Below are positions 7,885-16,684 of a stretch of 64,000 bases of DNA, in pieces; the stretch's first letter is position 1, and each line of letters starts with the position of its first letter. The stretch covers positions 33,012 through 97,011 of the forward strand of contig DAOSWG010000004.1 in assembly GCA_035379945.1 (NCBI GenBank), written 5' to 3'. This DNA comes from JAAYZB01 sp035379945. GTDB taxonomy: Bacteria > Bacillota_I > Bacilli_A > Izemoplasmatales > Hujiaoplasmataceae. The position numbers and the translations under genes were made by a program. Under the pieces are notes generated by a model. It searched no databases. It had not been told where the DNA came from and worked only from the letters and a program-made list of their open reading frames with translations.

Positions 7885-10227
7885 TTATTTTTCCTTTTTT
7901 TGCCAGAATCTGGCGATTCTTTCTTCTATTTCTTTCGTGTTGCCGCATATTTCCGCTTTGTCCCATTGCCTCGGATACAATTTTATGTACCGATTCGATG
8001 CGAACCTGTCATCCATTAAAATCGCAACTCCCCGGTCGGTTTCGGTCCGGATGACCCGGCCGACCGCCTGAATCACTTTGTTTAGGCCGGGATACGTGTA
8101 AGCAAAATCGAATCCTTGTCCGAACTCAAGATCGAAATGGCTGCGAAGGATATTGTTGTACGGGGAAAGAGCGGGCAAACCGACTCCGACAACCAAAACT
8201 CCCGACAACATATCTCCGATCAAGTCTATCGATTCTCCGAAAACACCGCCCATTACAAAGAGACCCACCTGGGTTTTTTCGCTTCTCGTTTTGAAAAGCA
8301 TCACCATGGAAGAACGTTCCTCCTGGCTCATTTGCCTTGTCTGGATGATTATGTCTGTGGATGATGAATCGAAATCCAGTCGCTCTTCTACCATTTTCAG
8401 ATATTCGTAGGAAGGAAAGAACACGATGTAATTCCCTTTTTTACCTGAAATGAGAGCTTTCGTGGCCAAAGCGATCTCGCTGACAGAATCTTTTCTGTCC
8501 TGATATCTTGTGGACACGTGCTCCCCTATCAATACCAGTAAATTATCTTTTTTGAATGGGGACGGATATTCGGAATCGTTTCCTTTTCCTTCCGTCAGAA
8601 GGGTTTTGTAATAATCGATCGGTTCTAGAGTTGCGCTGAAAAAAAGAGCCGACAGCGCGTATTCGCCGATGGTTTTATTTATGAATCCGGAAGCGTTTAG
8701 ACATTTGATGGAAACAAAGACATCGTCATTTTGCTTTTCCAGCAAGAAGACGAATTCCTGATTGTAGAACTCGCTGATCCTGACAAACTGCGAGATGGAA
8801 AAATAAGCTTCGATTATTTGGCTGCGGTTCGGTACTTTTTTTTCTCCAAACAGGATTTGATCCAGTCTTAACAAAAGTTTCTTTAAAAGCTGGATGAGAT
8901 ACTCGTTTTGTTCCTCGTATTTGACAAAATCGACTTCGATGAGTTCGAGTTCCAGTTCTTGAAACAAATCCACGATCCGGGAGATTTCTCGTTTTGGTGA
9001 TGGCTTGACATTCTGACAAAGCTTTTCCAGATCCCGGAACATCTGCCAGGTAACGGTGGCGCTGTACATTTCCCGACTTCTTTGTACCAAATTATGGGCT
9101 TCATCGATCAGAAGGATCGGATCAGCGGATCTTTCCTCGAAATAACGCATCAGTCTCACCCGAGGATCGAAAACATAATTGTAGTCGCAAATGACGATAT
9201 CGCAATAATTCGATAGATCCAGTGACATTTCGAAGGGACAGACAACGTGTTTTCTAGCAAAACTTTTGATTACGCCGCTCGTAAAAAGGGTGGCGTTGGA
9301 ATATGCATCGCGGATTGCCTTGTATATTTTTTTGTAATATCCTCTGGCGTATTTACAATTCTCCGGATCACAGTCGCGTTCTTTCAGAAAACACATCCGG
9401 TCCTTGGCAGTTAATTCGCAGGTTTTGGCGTGAAGCCCGCTGGTTTCCAAAAGGGATACTGTATCAAGAGCGATTTGCTTCCCGTCATTTTTGGCTGTCA
9501 GGTAAAAAACCTTTTGTCTCGGCTCGTTGATGGCTTTCAAGGCCGGAAAGATCGTTCCGATCGTCTTGCCGATACCGGTGGGGGCAGTCAGATAAAGCGT
9601 TCCCTTTTCCAGGATGTTCCGGTATACCGATGCCATCATGTCGCGTTGTCTGGGTCGGTATGAATCAAACGGAAAATTCAATCCTTCGATCGATTTGGCG
9701 CGTTTTTGTTCGTGCTCTTCCAAGAGCATGACCCACTCGATGTATTTTTGAATGGCTTTGTTATAATAATTCTCCAAAATCTTGGCAGAATAATTTTTCT
9801 CGATCTGATTGCTTTCTTTTGTGTCTACATTGACATATGTCAGAACGACCGTCAGTCTTTTCAACTTGTTTTCTCTGGCATAAAGGTGCGCGTAGATCTT
9901 TGCTTGGGCCAGGTGGGCGGGATAGGTAGTCTCGTCGATTGCGGCCGGTTCCTGGCGGGTGGATTTTATCTCCTCCAGCATTAGTTCTTCGTCCCTCGTG
10001 ACGATGCCGTCGATCCGGCCGGAGACAATTAGAAAAATGTCGCCGGTTTTATCTTCACTTGCGACATATACTTCTTTCTGGTCGTTTTCCTTGTAAAGCG
10101 ACTGCCAGTACTGATGGATGCTGATGCCTTCTTGTTGTCTAATGGCCATCAGCCTGTCGTTGGCAAGATCGCCGCCGCCATAAAGGTATTCGGCGATATC
10201 TTTCACGCTTGCCCGGATTTCTTTCAT
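7885..10227 (-). CDS. XPD/DinG-family DNA helicase with N-terminal PD-(D/E)XK nuclease-like domain
   Basis: A 780-residue superfamily 2 helicase. An N-terminal nuclease-like segment carries GRIDGI (Asp73) and EEIKST (residues 85-90), the D...ExK pattern of PD-(D/E)XK enzymes. Walker A APTGIGKT follows at 215-222, then four cysteines at 270, 279, 286 and 291 consistent with the Fe-S cluster of XPD-type helicases, and DEAH at 375-378. The C-terminal helicase motifs include QAVGRVIRTETDRG. The start at 10227 is preferred over upstream ATGs because GGTGGT precedes it. It probably unwinds DNA in repair. It is not the classic DinG, whose N-terminal exonuclease is of the DnaQ type. Confidence 0.85.
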   Translation of the reverse strand: MKEIRASVKDIAEYLYGGGDLANDRLMAIRQQEGISIHQYWQSLYKENDQKEVYVASEDKTGDIFLIVSGRIDGIVTRDEELMLEEIKSTRQEPAAIDETTYPAHLAQAKIYAHLYARENKLKRLTVVLTYVNVDTKESNQIEKNYSAKILENYYNKAIQKYIEWVMLLEEHEQKRAKSIEGLNFPFDSYRPRQRDMMASVYRNILEKGTLYLTAPTGIGKTIGTIFPALKAINEPRQKVFYLTAKNDGKQIALDTVSLLETSGLHAKTCELTAKDRMCFLKERDCDPENCKYARGYYKKIYKAIRDAYSNATLFTSGVIKSFARKHVVCPFEMSLDLSNYCDIVICDYNYVFDPRVRLMRYFEERSADPILLIDEAHNLVQRSREMYSATVTWQMFRDLEKLCQNVKPSPKREISRIVDLFQELELELIEVDFVKYEEQNEYLIQLLKKLLLRLDQILFGEKKVPNRSQIIEAYFSISQFVRISEFYNQEFVFLLEKQNDDVFVSIKCLNASGFINKTIGEYALSALFFSATLEPIDYYKTLLTEGKGNDSEYPSPFKKDNLLVLIGEHVSTRYQDRKDSVSEIALATKALISGKKGNYIVFFPSYEYLKMVEERLDFDSSSTDIIIQTRQMSQEERSSMVMLFKTRSEKTQVGLFVMGGVFGESIDLIGDMLSGVLVVGVGLPALSPYNNILRSHFDLEFGQGFDFAYTYPGLNKVIQAVGRVIRTETDRGVAILMDDRFASNRYIKLYPRQWDKAEICGNTKEIEERIARFWQKKEK

Positions 10228-10282
10228 GTTACCACCAAAAGACATTATACAACACAAATCGAGATAATGCCCAGGCAAAAAT

Positions 10283-10309
10283 AAAACCATCCGGAAATTC
10301 CGGATGGCT
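10283..10309 (-). terminator. Intrinsic terminator of the epimerase gene
   Basis: Perfect arms CCATCCGG and CCGGATGG surround an AAATT loop and are followed on the minus strand by TTTTATTTTT, just after the TGA at 10314. Confidence 0.85.
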
Positions 10310-10313
10310 TGTT

Positions 10314-11333
10314 TCAATTGGCAATGATTTTCTTTTTGAATTTTTTACCCTTTTTCTCCACAAAATTATCTTTGACAAAATCGATGGAATCCTTTATCGA
10401 TTCATCGATTCCGCGTACGGTGTATCCGAGTTCCTGTTTTGCTTTCTCGTTGGAGAAGGCGTAATTCGACCGTAACACGACAATAGAATAATGAGTGAAA
10501 AGCGGTTTTTGTCTCAAAACGATGTAATAGAATTCGGCCAAATAACTGACGGCCAGAAGAAACCAGGCGGCAACTTTTGTCTTGATCGGCTTCCTCCCAA
10601 TATAATTGGTCGTTTTATCCAATAGTTCTTTGACGGTTATTTCGTTACCTGTCAGCAAATATGTTTCATGGTCTTTCCCTTTTTCCATCGCCTGCCTGAT
10701 TCCGTTGGCGACGTCCCTGACATCGACAAAATTGTATCCGCCTTTGACATATGCCGTCAGATGTCCTAAAAGGATATCGACAAACATCTGACTGATGTTG
10801 GAACGCTGGTAATCGTACGGCCCGATCACTCCTGAAGGCATGACGACGATCACCTTTGTGTTTCCCGAATAATGGGTCATGACGTAGTCTGAGGCTTTGG
10901 CTTTGCTTTTTCCGTATAATCCATGCACTCTGGCAGGATCAAAAATCTTGGTTTCTGTGATGGTTTCTCCAAAAGGTTTTTCTTCGATCGCGTGGACACT
11001 GGAGGTATATACAAACTTGCCGATGTTGTTGACAACGCAGGCGTCGAATACGTTTTTCGTTCCCATGAAATTGACTGCCATTAGGGTTTTCTTTTTGCCA
11101 GAACCGATTTCCACAATGCCGGCCAAATGGAATACGACATCATATCCCTTGACTAGATCGAACATGGAATCGCGGTCCAGAACGTTACCTTCCACAATGT
11201 CGCAATAAGGTTCGATCATCCGGACGGAGTCCTTGGGCAAAACCAAGGCTGTCACCTGATAATGGTTTTCATACAGGTTTTTAACCAGAACGTTTCCGAT
11301 GTGTCCGGTCGCTCCGGTAACGAGGCATTTCAT
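10314..11333 (-). CDS. NAD-dependent epimerase/dehydratase family protein (extended SDR)
   Basis: A 339-residue extended short-chain dehydrogenase. The N-terminus MKCLVTGATGHIGN is the nucleotide-binding TGxxGxxG motif, YTSSVHA supplies the active-site serine region, and YGKSKAKA carries the YxxxK catalytic pair. The family acts on sugar nucleotides, dihydroflavonols or steroid-like substrates; the substrate here cannot be told from sequence. The start was moved to 11333 because the upstream nine codons precede the Rossmann fold. It is monocistronic, with its own terminator. Confidence 0.85.
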   Translation of the reverse strand: MKCLVTGATGHIGNVLVKNLYENHYQVTALVLPKDSVRMIEPYCDIVEGNVLDRDSMFDLVKGYDVVFHLAGIVEIGSGKKKTLMAVNFMGTKNVFDACVVNNIGKFVYTSSVHAIEEKPFGETITETKIFDPARVHGLYGKSKAKASDYVMTHYSGNTKVIVVMPSGVIGPYDYQRSNISQMFVDILLGHLTAYVKGGYNFVDVRDVANGIRQAMEKGKDHETYLLTGNEITVKELLDKTTNYIGRKPIKTKVAAWFLLAVSYLAEFYYIVLRQKPLFTHYSIVVLRSNYAFSNEKAKQELGYTVRGIDESIKDSIDFVKDNFVEKKGKKFKKKIIAN

Positions 11334-11427
11334 GATATCATCTTCTTTCTCCAAACACATTATAACCTGGTTTTGTGAAAATAAATTGATGTTTACTAAT
11401 AAAAATAGATTTTTTTAAACATTACAT

Positions 11428-11455
11428 AAAAAAAGCCCCGCTTCAAGCGGGGCAA
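11428..11455 (-). terminator. Intrinsic terminator of the pnt operon
   Basis: GCCCCGCTT and AGCGGGGC form a tight hairpin with a short loop, followed on the minus strand by a run of seven T. It lies ten bases after the pntB stop. Confidence 0.92.
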
Positions 11456-11464
11456 TAAATCATT

Positions 11465-12886
11465 TTATAATTTGTTAAGAAAATCTTTGAGTGTCTCCGA
11501 AGCGTTTCCAAGAAAAAGATATAAACCATCTTTGCGAGAATATAAGGGGTTCTCGACGCCTGAATATCCCGGTTTCAAATCATAATTGAAAACAAATACG
11601 TTCGGGCACTGGTCAACATTAAGTATCGGCATCCCGTAAATCGGAGTCCCTTCCGCTTCTCTCGCGGCCGGGTTCATGACATCATTGGCGCCAATTACAA
11701 CGGCCAGATCCGCAGTTTTAAAGTCATCGTTCAAGCTATCCATTTCATATAGATCGTCATAATCCACATCGGCTTCCGCCAAAAGCACATTCATGTGCCC
11801 CGGCATTCTTCCTGCCACCGGATGGATGGCATATCTTACTCTTGCATTGTTATCTCTGAAATAATCCGCCAGTTGCTTAACAAGGTGTTGAGCCTGGGCA
11901 ATAGCCATTCCGTACCCCGGAACAATGATGACATCTTTGGCGGTTTTGGCCAAAGAGACCGGATCCAACGTTTCTTTTTCCTCGACTTTTTCTTTATCTG
12001 GTTCAGGGGTTTTTTCAACATTTTGTTTGACTTGCGGTGTATGCTTAGCACCTCCGAACAAGATATCGAACAATTTTCTGTTCATGGCTTTGCACATGAT
12101 TTGTGTCAAAAGCAAGCCAGATGCGCCGACAATTCCGCCGACCGCAACTAGCAAAGCATCTCCGATAGCCAAGCCGGATATTGACGCGGCGACTCCTGAT
12201 AGGCTATTCAAAAGAGATATGGTAATCGGCATATCCGCTCCGCCTACGCCAAGCGCGAAGATCAGTCCGAATCCGGTTGATACCGCAAAAGATATGATCG
12301 CTACTATAATTGGATCGACAGATGAGAAAAACGATAGCATAATCCCAAACACGCATCCAGCAAACAAAGCAATAAGCCATATTTTGTGCATTGGCAGTGT
12401 TATTTGCTTTTGCGGCAAAACACGATGTAATTTGCCTGCGGCGACCAAACTGCCGAAAAATGTTATGATACCAATTTCAAATGCGATGGTCGCAACTATC
12501 CTGCTGAATGAATCGGCTCCGGAGCCGATGCCAAATAAAGCGTATCCTCCGACAATTGCCGATGCCAAACCGCCAAAACCATTAAACAAAGCAATCATCT
12601 GTGGCATTTCGATCATTTTAACTCTAAATGCCAGAATAAGTCCGATAATCAATCCGACAGCCAGACACACATACAATATCCAAACTGGCAAGATGGCATT
12701 TTTGACAAGCGTCAAAATGATGGCCAACGCCATTGCTACAGCGCTGATACGATTTCCGGTTTTCGCTTTTTCAACCTTGCTCATAAGATAGATCCCGAAC
12801 AATACGGCTAACACCAGAACGCCAACCAAAACGTAATATAATGTATTGGAGAAAGCTTCCAATCCCAATGCAAGCGTCCTATTCAT
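11465..12886 (-). CDS. pntB: NAD(P) transhydrogenase, beta subunit
   Basis: A 473-residue protein with multiple N-terminal membrane helices (domain II) followed, after a charged linker rich in Lys and Glu around residues 285-305, by the NADP(H)-binding domain III with VIIVPGYGMAIAQAQH and DVVxGAND-like segments. It works with the alpha subunits to couple hydride transfer between NADH and NADP+ to proton movement across the membrane. It overlaps pntAB by eight bases. The split of alpha into two genes is a common bacterial layout. Confidence 0.95.
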   Translation of the reverse strand: MNRTLALGLEAFSNTLYYVLVGVLVLAVLFGIYLMSKVEKAKTGNRISAVAMALAIILTLVKNAILPVWILYVCLAVGLIIGLILAFRVKMIEMPQMIALFNGFGGLASAIVGGYALFGIGSGADSFSRIVATIAFEIGIITFFGSLVAAGKLHRVLPQKQITLPMHKIWLIALFAGCVFGIMLSFFSSVDPIIVAIISFAVSTGFGLIFALGVGGADMPITISLLNSLSGVAASISGLAIGDALLVAVGGIVGASGLLLTQIMCKAMNRKLFDILFGGAKHTPQVKQNVEKTPEPDKEKVEEKETLDPVSLAKTAKDVIIVPGYGMAIAQAQHLVKQLADYFRDNNARVRYAIHPVAGRMPGHMNVLLAEADVDYDDLYEMDSLNDDFKTADLAVVIGANDVMNPAAREAEGTPIYGMPILNVDQCPNVFVFNYDLKPGYSGVENPLYSRKDGLYLFLGNASETLKDFLNKL

Positions 12887-13187
12887 GGTGTTTCTCCTTA
12901 CGGGAAAACATTTTCAACATCCTGTCGGTGACAGTAAAACCACCAACGACATTGATCATGGAGGCGATGATGGCAAGCCCACCCAAAAAGCCGGATAAGA
13001 TCGGATTCTGTCCGGAAATTGCGACTGATGTCGCCACTAAAGCTCCCAAAACGGTTATGCCGGACAAAGCGTTCATGCCGGACATAAGCGGCGTATGAAG
13101 AAGCGAAGGTACGTTATTTATCAAAAAGTATCCTATGACGGTAGACGCCGCGAAAACGCCAAGTAAAATGGCTTGGAGAAGCGTCAT
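12879..13187 (-). CDS. pntAB: NAD(P) transhydrogenase, alpha-2 (membrane) subunit
   Basis: A 102-residue membrane protein of three hydrophobic helices, matching the C-terminal membrane part of the PntA alpha chain, with the HTPLMSGMNALSGI segment characteristic of this subunit. It forms part of the proton channel with PntB. It lies between the soluble alpha-1 gene (six-base gap) and pntB (overlap), so the three are translated together. Confidence 0.94.
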   Translation of the reverse strand: MTLLQAILLGVFAASTVIGYFLINNVPSLLHTPLMSGMNALSGITVLGALVATSVAISGQNPILSGFLGGLAIIASMINVVGGFTVTDRMLKMFSRKEKHHE

Positions 13188-13193
13188 CGTTCG

Positions 13194-14360
13194 TCAGTTG
13201 GCCTGGGCCATCGCTTCGATGGTCCCGGCATGCACCAATTTTCCTTCGTGACAAACCAAAATCGATTTGACTATCTCATCATCTTCATTAAGATTGAATT
13301 TGCCATTCGGTGCTAAATATTTGAAAAGATTGTAAATGTTGTTTGCAAACATCCAAGTCGAACTTGTTGGCAACATTCCCGGAATGTTTTTGCATCCTTC
13401 GATGACGACTCCGTGTTTGATTTCTCTTTCTCCCGGAGTTGTAATCGAGCAGTTTCCGCCCTGATCAATCGAGATATCAACAATGCAGGAACCGGGCTTC
13501 ATGGATTTTACCATTTCTTCATCCAAAAGGATCGGTGCACGTTTTCCCATCAACAAAGCGGAAAGGAACACTATGTCGGCTTTTGATACGGCTTCTTTCA
13601 AATTGCCTCTCTCGGCATCTAGCCATTTTTCAGAAAGGGTATTTGCGTGTTTTCCATCGGGATCAACAGCGATATCAGTCGGCACTCCCGTTTCGACTAT
13701 CTTGGCACCCAAGGATTTGGCTTGTTCGTTTGCTTCCGGGCGAATATCGGCGGAGTAAACTACGGCACCGAGCGATTTTGCTGTGGCAAGGGCTCTTAGG
13801 CCGGCGACCCCGGTTCCGATAACCAACACGTTGGCTGGTTTGATCATTCCAACAGCAGATCCGATCATCGGCATGAATTTGGAGATACAGTCAGCGGCCA
13901 TGATTATGCCTTTGTATCCGGCGCATGTACTCATCGAGGACAAAGCATCCATTGATTGCGCCCTACTGATTCTGGGGATTCCGTCCAATGTCAAACCGAT
14001 AACCCCGGCGGCGGTAAGGTTGCGAACCATTTCGTGATTCACTGGAGAAGCCGGATGAATGAATGTGATAAGAACTTGTCCCGGGTGCATCATTTCCACT
14101 TCATGCATACCCAATGCCGCATTGTACTGCGGTTCTTTAACTTTTAGGATCACGTCGGATTTCGCATATATTTCGCGAGGATCCCCCACCATGACGGCGC
14201 CAGCGGCCTCGTATTCAGGGTCGTGGAAGAAAGCTCCATTACCGGCAGAATTCTGAACCAATACCTTGTGCCCGTCGGCAACCATTTTGCGGACGGTTTC
14301 CGGAGTTGATGAAACGCGATTCTCTCCATGCATTATTTCTTTCGGAATACCAACAATCAT
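13194..14360 (-). CDS. pntAA: NAD(P) transhydrogenase, alpha-1 (NAD-binding) subunit
   Basis: A 388-residue soluble domain I. The N-terminus MIVGIPKEIMHGENRVSSTPE is shared with alanine dehydrogenase, and VLVIGTGVAGLRALATAKSLGA is the NAD-binding Rossmann motif. The start at 14360 is supported by GGGAGG upstream; an in-frame extension of 64 codons shows no family similarity and is rejected. It would draw on the proton gradient to make NADPH from NADH, consistent with an anabolic role in an organism that also encodes malic enzyme and an alcohol dehydrogenase nearby. Confidence 0.95.
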   Translation of the reverse strand: MIVGIPKEIMHGENRVSSTPETVRKMVADGHKVLVQNSAGNGAFFHDPEYEAAGAVMVGDPREIYAKSDVILKVKEPQYNAALGMHEVEMMHPGQVLITFIHPASPVNHEMVRNLTAAGVIGLTLDGIPRISRAQSMDALSSMSTCAGYKGIIMAADCISKFMPMIGSAVGMIKPANVLVIGTGVAGLRALATAKSLGAVVYSADIRPEANEQAKSLGAKIVETGVPTDIAVDPDGKHANTLSEKWLDAERGNLKEAVSKADIVFLSALLMGKRAPILLDEEMVKSMKPGSCIVDISIDQGGNCSITTPGEREIKHGVVIEGCKNIPGMLPTSSTWMFANNIYNLFKYLAPNGKFNLNEDDEIVKSILVCHEGKLVHAGTIEAMAQAN

Positions 14361-14474
14361 AAAAAAAGCCTCCCTGTTTTGTCTTTTCAAATTTAGTTGC
14401 GGCGAATAGAAATACCATCCGATTTTCGCCACAAAAAAAAGTCTTTTCGCACCATAGAATATTAACATAATTGC

Positions 14475-14549
14475 ACAAAAAAAACAAGCGTTTTCATACG
14501 GCAACCCATGCCTTTTTATTTTCATGGGCGAGTATGCAAAAACGCTTGT
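14475..14549 (-). terminator. Long branched-looking hairpin with T-run, after the alcohol dehydrogenase gene
   Basis: The outer arms at 14484-14499 and 14532-14549 (ACAAGCGTTTT and its complement) enclose a second perfect stem, CCCATG (14505-14510) with CATGGG (14523-14528). On the minus strand a run of eight or nine T follows. It lies between the adh stop at 14592 and pntAA, so it is probably the adh terminator, though its size is unusual. Confidence 0.75.
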
Positions 14550-14591
14550 CATGTCTTTAAAGTCGCAATTGTGGATAAATAGATACTTTTG

Positions 14592-15767
14592 TCAGCTCTC
14601 ACACGCTAACAGGTAAATGTTTTTGGCATCATCCAAAGTAAGTTCCTGGAAATTGCCAAACTTTTGTCCGCGGTTTTTCTCGAGTGTGGCCAAAAGCAAC
14701 GGGATGTCTTCCTTTTTTACGCCAAGTTCCTGAAAATTAGTTGGCATGCCGATTTTGCGATAAAATGCCTTGAGCGCCTCTATTCCTTGTAAAGCAACCG
14801 ACTTCGAATCATTGGTTTCTTTGATTTCGAAAACGTTGATGGCCAGTTTGCGGAAACGCTCGATGTTCGTATCCATCACGTATTTCATGTAAGCCGGATA
14901 CATTACCGCAAGACCGGCTCCGTGCGCCACATCATAGAGGGCACTGAGTTCATGCTCGAGAAAATGCGTTGTCCAGTCTTCTTTTTTGCCGACACCGAGA
15001 ATTCCGTTATGGGCAATGGTTCCGGCAAAGCAAAGTGTAGCTCTTGCTTCATAGTCTTTGTTGTCTTTTATCATGTTATCGGCGGCCAAGATGATCTGTC
15101 GCAAAACGGCTTCCGACATGGCATCGGTTAAATCGGTACCGGAAGAATTCGTGAAATACCGTTCCATGATGTGCCCCATCATGTCGACCACTCCGCACGC
15201 CATCTGGTACATCGGTGCGGTATAAGTCAGTTCCGGATCGACAATGGCGAATCGAGGACGATAGAAACGGCTGGTGATGCCTTTTTTCAGCATTCCTTTT
15301 TCCTGGGTTATGACAGCGCTCTGGGAGGCTTCCGATCCAGCAGCCGGGAGTGTCAGAATGACCCCTACCGGCAATGCATCTTTTATCCTTGCCTTACCTT
15401 CGTAAAAATCCCAGAAATCACCGTCATACTTACTGCCAGCGGCGATGGCCTTGGCCGAGTCGATTGCGGATCCGCTACCTACCGCCAAAACAAAATCGGC
15501 CTTGTTTTGTTTGCATAACTTGATTCCTTCATAAACCAGTCCGCTTCTCGGATTTGGTCTGGCGCCGCCTAGTTCGAAATGTTGGATCTTATTCTCGTCA
15601 AGCGTGGCTATAACCCGATCCAGCAAACCACTTCTTACAACTGACCCGCCGCCGTAGTGGATGAACACATTGGTAGCGCCCTGTTGCTTTAGTAATTCGC
15701 CGACTTCGTTTTCCGATTGTTTTCCGAAGACGATCTCGGTAGGACTGTAAAAACGGAAATTTTCCAT
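14592..15767 (-). CDS. Iron-containing (group III) alcohol dehydrogenase
   Basis: A 391-residue enzyme of the iron-dependent alcohol dehydrogenase family (YqhD/butanol dehydrogenase-like). It starts MENFRFYSPTEIVFGK. It has the nucleotide-binding IHYGGGSVVRSG segment, GSGSAIDSAKAIA, PAAGSEASQSAVI, and metal-ligand histidines in MMGHIMERYF, HFLEHELSALYDVAHGAGLA. It likely reduces aldehydes with NAD(P)H, for redox balancing or detoxification. The start at 15767 has AGAGGTG upstream. A longer reading frame that continues antisense through gdpD is rejected as an artefact. Confidence 0.92.
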   Translation of the reverse strand: MENFRFYSPTEIVFGKQSENEVGELLKQQGATNVFIHYGGGSVVRSGLLDRVIATLDENKIQHFELGGARPNPRSGLVYEGIKLCKQNKADFVLAVGSGSAIDSAKAIAAGSKYDGDFWDFYEGKARIKDALPVGVILTLPAAGSEASQSAVITQEKGMLKKGITSRFYRPRFAIVDPELTYTAPMYQMACGVVDMMGHIMERYFTNSSGTDLTDAMSEAVLRQIILAADNMIKDNKDYEARATLCFAGTIAHNGILGVGKKEDWTTHFLEHELSALYDVAHGAGLAVMYPAYMKYVMDTNIERFRKLAINVFEIKETNDSKSVALQGIEALKAFYRKIGMPTNFQELGVKKEDIPLLLATLEKNRGQKFGNFQELTLDDAKNIYLLACES

Positions 15768-15795
15768 CAAACAAACACCTCTTTCTTTCAAACAA

Positions 15796-15804
15796 ATTAT
15801 ACCA
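15796..15804 (-). promoter_or_regulatory. Extended -10 promoter of the alcohol dehydrogenase
   Basis: The minus strand reads TGGTATAAT, a perfect extended -10, about 30 bases before the start. No good -35 is present. Nearly the same element precedes maf. Confidence 0.6.
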
Positions 15805-15853
15805 CATCGGGCTTTGTTCGGGGCCAAAGATGCTCGCCTTTTGGCCGGTATGA

Positions 15854-15862
15854 TGATATAAT
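15854..15862 (+). promoter_or_regulatory. Extended -10 promoter of the glycerophosphodiesterase
   Basis: The plus strand reads TGATATAAT 31 bases before the start codon. The TG plus a perfect TATAAT suggests a -35-independent promoter, divergent from that of the alcohol dehydrogenase. Confidence 0.55.
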
Positions 15863-15893
15863 GATAGGTAGTCTGCTTATGAGGAGGCAAATG

Positions 15894-16625
15894 ATGAGAG
15901 ACACGGAATGGATTAAAACCGGGTTGTTCGCCCATCGGGGTTTGCATAGCGAGGACGGTAAAATACCGGAAAATTCCATGGCGGCATTCCGCCTGGCAAT
16001 CGAAAAAGGATATGGCTTGGAAATGGATCTGAATGTTTTGAAAGACGGAACTGTGGTTGTTTTTCACGACAAAACCTTTAAAAGAATGTGCGGTGATGAC
16101 CGCAAATTGTTCGATGTCACTTTGGAAGAAGCCCGGAAACTGAGACTGAACGATGCCGACGAAACAATTCCCACATTGACGGAATTTCTGAAAATGGTCG
16201 ATGGGAGAGTCCCGCTTCTTATCGAATTCAAATATCACGGAAGTATCGAATTGCTTTGTGCCAAAGCCATGGAAATCCTGAAGGACTACAAAGGTGTGTG
16301 GGCAATGCATTCTTTCCATCCGCAGGTGTTACTGTGGTTCAGAAAAAACCATCCGGAAATCCTGCGCGGTGTGATAGCGGAATATTTCCTAGAAGAAACC
16401 GACATGAAAAAAATCACCAAATTCATCATGAAACGCATGCTCCTCAATGCTTTCACCCGGCCAGACTTCATCAATTACAACCTACGAGACATGCCCAATC
16501 GTTTTTTAAATCGGGCCAAAAAACGGGGACTGACTGTCATTGGATATAAAGCCAGAACCATGGAGGAATTTGCGTTTGTCAAAAAATATTACGACAACGC
16601 CGTATTCGAATTCATCGAACCATAA
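15894..16625 (+). CDS. Glycerophosphodiester phosphodiesterase
   Basis: A 243-residue GDPD-family TIM barrel. The catalytic pattern is visible: FAHRGLH near the N-terminus (His), then LEMDLNVLKDGTVVVFHD carrying the E-x-D metal ligands and the second histidine. It hydrolyses glycerophosphodiesters to glycerol 3-phosphate and an alcohol. No signal peptide is seen, so it is cytoplasmic. Two adjacent ATGs (15891, 15894) follow GAGGAGG; the second has the better spacing. It is a single gene transcribed divergently from adh. Confidence 0.92.
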   Translation: MRDTEWIKTGLFAHRGLHSEDGKIPENSMAAFRLAIEKGYGLEMDLNVLKDGTVVVFHDKTFKRMCGDDRKLFDVTLEEARKLRLNDADETIPTLTEFLKMVDGRVPLLIEFKYHGSIELLCAKAMEILKDYKGVWAMHSFHPQVLLWFRKNHPEILRGVIAEYFLEETDMKKITKFIMKRMLLNAFTRPDFINYNLRDMPNRFLNRAKKRGLTVIGYKARTMEEFAFVKKYYDNAVFEFIEP

Positions 16626-16633
16626 AACCATAT

Positions 16634-16666
16634 AAAAGGACGCCTAAACAAATGGCGTCCTTTTTT
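16634..16666. terminator. Bidirectional terminator between gdpD and the MFS gene
   Basis: AAAAGGACGCC pairs with GGCGTCCTTTT around a nine-base loop, with T-runs on both sides. It serves two convergent genes. Confidence 0.85.
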
Positions 16667-16684
16667 CTGATTTCAATCAAAAAA

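Noticed and set aside
15717..16319. A longer reading frame for the alcohol dehydrogenase that runs antisense through the gdpD gene, and an equally long N-terminal extension of gdpD.
   Set aside because: Family alignments start at MENFRFYSP and MRDTEW, each with a good ribosome binding site; the extensions overlap each other and are artefacts.
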